The notes below the pieces were generated by a model, which was not told the DNA's origin, did not search any database, and saw only the letters and a program-made list of their open reading frames with translations. This document shows, in pieces, positions 6,947-9,888 of a stretch of DNA of 9,888 bases (position 1 is its first letter; the number at the start of each line of letters is the position of its first letter). The position numbers and the translations under genes were made by a program. Source of the DNA: an uncultured Eubacteriales bacterium (GTDB lineage: Bacteria; Bacillota; Clostridia; Oscillospirales; Feifaniaceae); NCBI GenBank assembly GCA_902474785.1, contig CABRXB010000022.1:1-9888 (forward strand). The letters are read 5' to 3'.

Positions 6947-6975
6947 GCATAAACGACAACGCATCGGAAATGCTA
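6947..6975 (+). promoter_or_regulatory. Candidate forespore (sigma-G/sigma-F) promoter for the DUF378 gene
   Basis: GCATA (6947-6951) fits the forespore -35 pattern. After 17 bases AATGCTA (6969-6975) differs from the sigma-G -10 pattern CATnMTA at one position. The overlapping GGAAATGCTA also resembles a sigma-F -10. Transcription would start near 6983, a short distance before GAGGAG (6996-7001). No vegetative promoter is evident in this stretch. The consensus patterns are recalled from Bacillus work and the match is short. Confidence 0.33.
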
Positions 6976-7013
6976 GGAGAGACATCACGAGCAGTGAGGA
7001 GTTGAAACAAAGC

Positions 7014-7220
7014 ATGGATCAATTTGCATTGGTGCTTGCCATTATCGGCGCCATCAACTGGGGCAGCATCGGTATCTTTGGTTTCGACATCGTCGGCTGG
7101 CTGTTCGGTGGACAGATGACTGCGCTTTCGCGCATCGTCTTCACCCTGGTCGGTCTTGCCGGCATTTGGTGTATTTCGCTGTTTTTCCGCGACACCGAGC
7201 TGGTTGAATCCAAGCAGTGA
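7014..7220 (+). CDS. DUF378 family small membrane protein
   Basis: A 68-residue integral membrane protein with two hydrophobic segments (about 4-31 and 38-58). It carries the family's INWG motif (14-17), a conserved-looking Arg40 between the segments, and GLAGIW (47-52). DUF378 proteins (such as Bacillus YuzA) have no known function. The frame is open far upstream, but that part is not protein-like. GAGGAG at 6996-7001 precedes the ATG at 7014 by 12 bases, somewhat long. A TTG at 7002 is in frame but lies right against the binding site. It is transcribed alone and ends at a shared bidirectional terminator. If the upstream forespore-type promoter is real, it would be a sporulation gene. Confidence 0.85.
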   Translation: MDQFALVLAIIGAINWGSIGIFGFDIVGWLFGGQMTALSRIVFTLVGLAGIWCISLFFRDTELVESKQ

Positions 7221-7231
7221 CGCTGCATACC

Positions 7232-7267
7232 AAAAAAAGAGCCGCCCGACGGGGCGGCTCTTTTTTT
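7232..7267. terminator. Bidirectional terminator between DUF378 and amidohydrolase genes
   Basis: GAGCCGCCC (7239-7247) and GGGCGGCTC (7252-7260) form a perfect 9-bp stem around a 4-base loop. It is flanked by seven A on the left and seven T on the right that can extend the stem. It serves both convergent genes: 11 bases after the DUF378 stop and 1 base after the amidohydrolase stop. Confidence 0.93.
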
Positions 7268-7268
7268 G

Positions 7269-8447
7269 TTAAATCTTTGTGCAGCCAAGCGCCTTGAGCG
7301 CATAGGCCACATGCAGGGCAACGCCGTCTTGCAGCGCGTCTTCATTGACGTCAAAAAACTCCGTGTGCCCGCCCACGGGCCCTGTGAGGGGCGCAGTTCC
7401 CATCATGGCAAAGGCGCCGGGAATGCGCTCGACATAATAGGCAAAGTCCTCGCTGCCGGTCAGCGGCTCCCGCTGCAGCAACGCATCCTCCCCAAAGAGC
7501 TCGGAGATGGCCTCGCGCGCACGCGCAGTGCAGACCGGCTCGTTGATGGTGGGCGGCGTTCCGGGGATGACCTCCACTTCCACCCTGGCGCGCATGGCCT
7601 CGCCCGTGGCAACAGCGATGCGCTCGATGGAGTCGCGCAGGCCCTGCCGGGTCTCCGGCAAAAAGGAACGCACCGAGAGTTCCAGCCTGCCCTTGTTGGC
7701 GATGATGTTGCCGCGGGTGCCGGCGTTCATCAGGCCGACCGTGACAACCGTGGGGTCGAGCGGGCTGTATTCCCTGGCCACAATGGTCTGCAAATTCATG
7801 ACGATGGCGGCGGTGGCGACCACCGCGTCCACACAGCGGTCGGGGCGCGACCCATGTCCGCTCACGCCATACACGTCGATGTTGATCATGTCGGCTCCTG
7901 CCATGCGCGATCCCACCTGGCAGTCCACCTTGCCGCGCGGATACTCCGACGCCACATGGATGCCAAAGATATTGTCGACCCCTTCCAGACAGCCCGCCTC
8001 AATCATGATCTTGGCGCCGGCCACCAGCTCCTCGGCAGGCTGGAAGATCAGGCGCACGTTGCCGCAAAGAGATTCTTTGACAGCGTTTAGCACCTTGGCG
8101 GCGCCCAGCAGCATGGCGGCGTGGGCGTCGTGTCCGCAGGCGTGCATCTTGCCCTCCACGGTGGAGGCGTAGGGCTTGCCGGTCTCCTCCTTGATTTCAA
8201 GCGCGTCGATGTCGGCGCGCAGCGCCACCGTCTTTCCGTGCTGCGCCCCCTTGATCTCGGCGATTACGCCGATCTCATTGACCACCTCGAAGGGAATTCC
8301 CATCTCGGCAAGCTCCTTTTGGATGCGCTTACAGGTTTCAAACTCGTGCAGAGACGACTCGGGGTGCATGTGAAAATGTCTGCGCATCTCCACAACATAG
8401 GGGTTGACCTGCGCTGCCAGCGATTTGACCTTTTGCAACATAGACAT
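7269..8447 (-). CDS. M20D family metallopeptidase / N-acyl-amino-acid amidohydrolase
   Basis: A 392-residue cytosolic two-metal hydrolase that splits an amide bond in N-acyl amino acids or related compounds (hippurate, indole-acetyl or N-acetyl amino acids in known relatives). It has the family order: MRRHFHMHPE near the N-terminus (21-30), LRADIDALEI (77-85), MHACGHDAHA (101-110), QPAEE (136-140), GIHV (162-165), SGHGSRPD (197-204) and GHTEFFDV (360-367). The M20D metal ligands Cys104, His106, Glu140, His164 and His361 and the catalytic Glu139 are all present. AAAGGAGG lies only 3 bases before the first ATG (8447), so the second ATG at 8441, two codons in, may be the real start. It lies 66 bases behind the lipoprotein gene. 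The exact substrate cannot be told. Confidence 0.94.
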   Translation of the reverse strand: MSMLQKVKSLAAQVNPYVVEMRRHFHMHPESSLHEFETCKRIQKELAEMGIPFEVVNEIGVIAEIKGAQHGKTVALRADIDALEIKEETGKPYASTVEGKMHACGHDAHAAMLLGAAKVLNAVKESLCGNVRLIFQPAEELVAGAKIMIEAGCLEGVDNIFGIHVASEYPRGKVDCQVGSRMAGADMINIDVYGVSGHGSRPDRCVDAVVATAAIVMNLQTIVAREYSPLDPTVVTVGLMNAGTRGNIIANKGRLELSVRSFLPETRQGLRDSIERIAVATGEAMRARVEVEVIPGTPPTINEPVCTARAREAISELFGEDALLQREPLTGSEDFAYYVERIPGAFAMMGTAPLTGPVGGHTEFFDVNEDALQDGVALHVAYALKALGCTKI

Positions 8448-8482
8448 ACTCCTCCTTTCAAACGATAGATTCTGTATGCTGT

Positions 8483-8498
8483 GGCGGCCCCCGCCGCC
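8483..8498. repeat. GC-rich hairpin between lipoprotein and amidohydrolase genes
   Basis: GGCGGC and GCCGCC form a perfect 6-bp stem around four C residues. In the plus direction TTTTGTATTT follows, like a terminator, but no plus-strand gene leads into it. In the gene direction (minus) no T-run follows, so it is more likely an mRNA stability or attenuating stem in the 66-base spacer. Confidence 0.45.
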
Positions 8499-8513
8499 TT
8501 TTGTATTTGGGTG

Positions 8514-9677
8514 TTAAGAAAATTGCCAGACAACCTCATCGCCCGGGGCAAGCGTCGTCGCAACCGACGCCTCCTGTCCATTGACCGACAGGTTCCACGC
8601 TCTCCCCCCGGCGGTTGTAGTCTCTCCAATGGAAAGCACACTTCCCATCTGGTATTCGATGTCGATGTCGTTTGCGGCGCAAAACCGGCTGGTCAGAGAG
8701 AGCGCCGTCTCCCCCTCCTGGAGCACAAATCGACTGGCCTGATGGATCACCTCGTCCCCCTCCACGATGGACAGCGACACCACGCCGCTGCGCAAAATGG
8801 CGCTGTTCCACCAGCTTTTCCCGTAGTGGATCGCTTCCAGCGCCGCCAGCGCCGCGCTGGTGGAATCGACATCCGCCAGATGTTCCGGCTGCGCAGAGAA
8901 GGCCCCCGTCTCGGTACGACAGGAGAGCAACGCCTCAAGCAGCGCGACAAGCTCGGTCGACGCGACATCCTGCCCCGCGTCGACCAGCCCGCACAGCAGC
9001 GCCGACAGCGCGGCGCAGTCTGGCTGCGGCTGCGGCAGGGCTGCGCTCAGGGTTTTCAGATACTCCGTCGCGCGCTCCAGCATGGTGGTTGCGCGGTAGT
9101 CCTCCTCGAAACAGGTGAGCAGCGAGAGGGTGAGTCCTGTCAAGACGAGGTCGGTCTCCCCGCCCTCCTGCACACAAAAGCCGCCGTCGGGCCGCTGCGC
9201 CGCGATGAGCAGGCGGACGACCCCCTCGCGGTTGTAGCTTGCGCCCACATTTTCCAGCGTCATCGCAGCGCGAACAGTCTCCTCCAAAAAGCCGAAAGAG
9301 CCGTCTTCCAGTTGGCGTTGCGTGAGCAGCGCCACCAAATTCTGTCCGCGGTAGCTGCGGCTGTCAAGCCTTGCAGCCTCTGTGAGATAGATCTCGCTGC
9401 AAAGCGTCTGGATGGGCAGCGCCTGGTCGCTGACGGGGATGAGACGCTCGACCGTCTCCTGGGAGACGGCGCCCCCAGCCAGAAGCAGCACCAGCGCCTG
9501 CGTCTGGTCGGTGAGGCCCTCCTCCCCGAGCTGCTCATAGTAGGCGAGCAGGTCCTGGCGGGCATTTTCAGCCGAGGAGACGCCCGGCTTCGTACAGGCG
9601 TTCAGCGGCAGCAGACAGAGCAGCGCCAAAAGAAGCGCCGCCGCACACACGCCATATCGATGTCTTCTCTTGATCAA
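8514..9677 (-). CDS. Lipoprotein with helical-repeat (prenyltransferase/squalene-cyclase-like) domain and C-terminal DUF4430, transcobalamin-like
   Basis: A 387-residue surface lipoprotein. The N-terminus MIKRRHRYG leads a hydrophobic core ending in LNAC (Cys28). Residues about 45-290 are alpha-helical repeats of the terpenoid cyclase/prenyltransferase toroid type, with signatures QLEDGSFGF (122-130), QRPDGGFC (161-168) and the weaker CRTETGAFS (253-261). The last ~85 residues resemble DUF4430, with a flexible start (VEGDEVIH), an ETALSLTSRF segment, and a WNLSVNGQ plus PGDEVVWQF end. Toroid plus DUF4430 is the layout of transcobalamin and intrinsic factor, so ligand binding (possibly a corrinoid) is inferred, not shown. 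No catalytic DxDD cyclase motif is seen. The start is a TTG at 9677, chosen because AGAGGAGA precedes it by 8 bases and the signal peptide begins there. The frame runs upstream to 9770, but that part crosses the ackA terminator. Confidence 0.85.
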   Translation of the reverse strand: MIKRRHRYGVCAAALLLALLCLLPLNACTKPGVSSAENARQDLLAYYEQLGEEGLTDQTQALVLLLAGGAVSQETVERLIPVSDQALPIQTLCSEIYLTEAARLDSRSYRGQNLVALLTQRQLEDGSFGFLEETVRAAMTLENVGASYNREGVVRLLIAAQRPDGGFCVQEGGETDLVLTGLTLSLLTCFEEDYRATTMLERATEYLKTLSAALPQPQPDCAALSALLCGLVDAGQDVASTELVALLEALLSCRTETGAFSAQPEHLADVDSTSAALAALEAIHYGKSWWNSAILRSGVVSLSIVEGDEVIHQASRFVLQEGETALSLTSRFCAANDIDIEYQMGSVLSIGETTTAGGRAWNLSVNGQEASVATTLAPGDEVVWQFS

Positions 9678-9685
9678 CAGACGGC

Positions 9686-9693
9686 TCTCCTCT
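9686..9693 (-). promoter_or_regulatory. Ribosome binding site deciding the TTG start of the lipoprotein
   Basis: AGAGGAGA on the minus strand, 8 bases before the TTG at 9677. No ATG or GTG start with a comparable site lies nearby, and the signal peptide begins right after this TTG. Confidence 0.65.
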
Positions 9694-9702
9694 CTTTCTC
9701 TG

Positions 9703-9744
9703 AAAAAAGCAATGCGGGGCGGGCTGTGCGCCCGCCCCGTGCAT
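9703..9744 (-). terminator. Rho-independent terminator after ackA
   Basis: GGGGCGGGC (9716-9724) and GCCCGCCCC (9730-9738) form a perfect 9-bp stem with a 5-base loop, extended outward by ATGC/GCAT across a 2-base bulge. On the minus strand a run of six T residues (9708-9703) follows within a few bases. It lies about 32 bases after the acetate kinase stop and ends only about 25 bases before the lipoprotein start. Confidence 0.85.
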
Positions 9745-9775
9745 CGTTTGCTTTCGTAAGGGGTTTGCAAAAAAA

Positions 9776-9888
9776 TTACTTGCCGACGATCTCCTTGGTG
9801 TCAAGCGCGATCATCAGTTCTTCGTTGGTGGGGATGACCAGCGTTTTCACGGTGGCGTCCGCCGCAGAGATGTCGACCTCCTTGCCGC
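9776..9888 (-). CDS. ackA: Acetate kinase (partial, C-terminal 36 residues)
   Basis: Only the C-terminus lies in the window; the gene continues past the right edge. The visible residues include [18 protein letters not shown], the highly conserved acetate kinase ending (usually [16 protein letters not shown]), followed by KEIVGK and TAA. Acetate kinase interconverts acetyl phosphate plus ADP with acetate plus ATP, the ATP-yielding last step of acetate fermentation, fitting an anaerobe. Here leucine takes the place of the usual arginine in MIARDT. A terminator follows within about 35 bases. The assignment rests on a short stretch, but that stretch is distinctive. Confidence 0.88.
   Translation of the reverse strand, partial: GKEVDISAADATVKTLVIPTNEELMIALDTKEIVGK

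Larger units (their letters stand above)
6643..7013. other. Divergent intergenic control region (371 bases)
   Basis: It separates the DUF362/ferredoxin gene (minus) from the DUF378 gene (plus). It holds a good minus-strand promoter at 6755-6783, a candidate forespore promoter at 6947-6975, and a 6-bp stem GCGCCT/AGGCGC with a 10-base loop at 6862-6883. The ferredoxin leader is about 105 bases. I see no conserved riboswitch or leader-peptide structure in it, and no small gene. Confidence 0.6.

Noticed and set aside
1..9888. CRISPR arrays, tRNA/rRNA genes and insertion sequences
   Set aside because: I saw no regularly spaced repeats, no tRNA T-arm and CCA-type end that holds up, and no transposase or terminal repeats.

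Overview
The window is GC-rich, has strong AGGAGG-type ribosome binding sites, and carries a sporulation gene (spoIIR), an MEP-pathway gene (ispE), an acetate kinase end and a two-cluster ferredoxin protein. Together these point to an anaerobic, endospore-forming Firmicute, most likely a GC-rich member of the Clostridia. The species cannot be read from the sequence. The stretch looks like ordinary chromosome. I see no transposase, integrase, phage gene, tRNA, rRNA or CRISPR array.

Layout. Positions 1-2329 (minus) hold a three-gene NitT/TauT-type ABC importer: a lipoprotein substrate-binding protein, a permease and an ATPase that runs off the left edge. The genes overlap by 26 and 4 bases and look translationally coupled. 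A divergent promoter region (2330-2566) separates them from a small VOC (glyoxalase-fold) metalloprotein gene on the plus strand (2567-2968). A 749-base stretch without a convincing gene follows (2969-3717). Then come spoIIR (minus, 3718-4341), a strong terminator (4456-4495), and the minus-strand pair of a DUF362/ferredoxin protein and ispE (6642 down to 4580), driven by a good sigma-A-type promoter at 6755-6783.

Positions 6643-7013 form a divergent control region. To its right a 68-residue DUF378 membrane protein (7014-7220, plus) has a candidate forespore promoter. It converges on an M20D amidohydrolase (8447-7269, minus) across a shared bidirectional terminator. Upstream of the amidohydrolase lies a lipoprotein (9677-8514, minus) with a helical-repeat domain followed by a DUF4430 domain, an architecture like transcobalamin/intrinsic factor. 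At the right edge is the C-terminus of acetate kinase (minus) with its own terminator.

How the genes work together. The importer is a self-contained unit of unknown substrate. IspE makes an isoprenoid precursor and shares a transcript with an iron-sulfur protein. SpoIIR signals from forespore to mother cell, and the DUF378 gene may also be forespore-expressed. The lipoprotein and amidohydrolase may share a transcript but have no obvious common pathway. The items most worth a second look are the transcobalamin-like lipoprotein, the unexplained 749-base gap and the candidate sporulation promoter. I found no clear evidence of a wholly new system.
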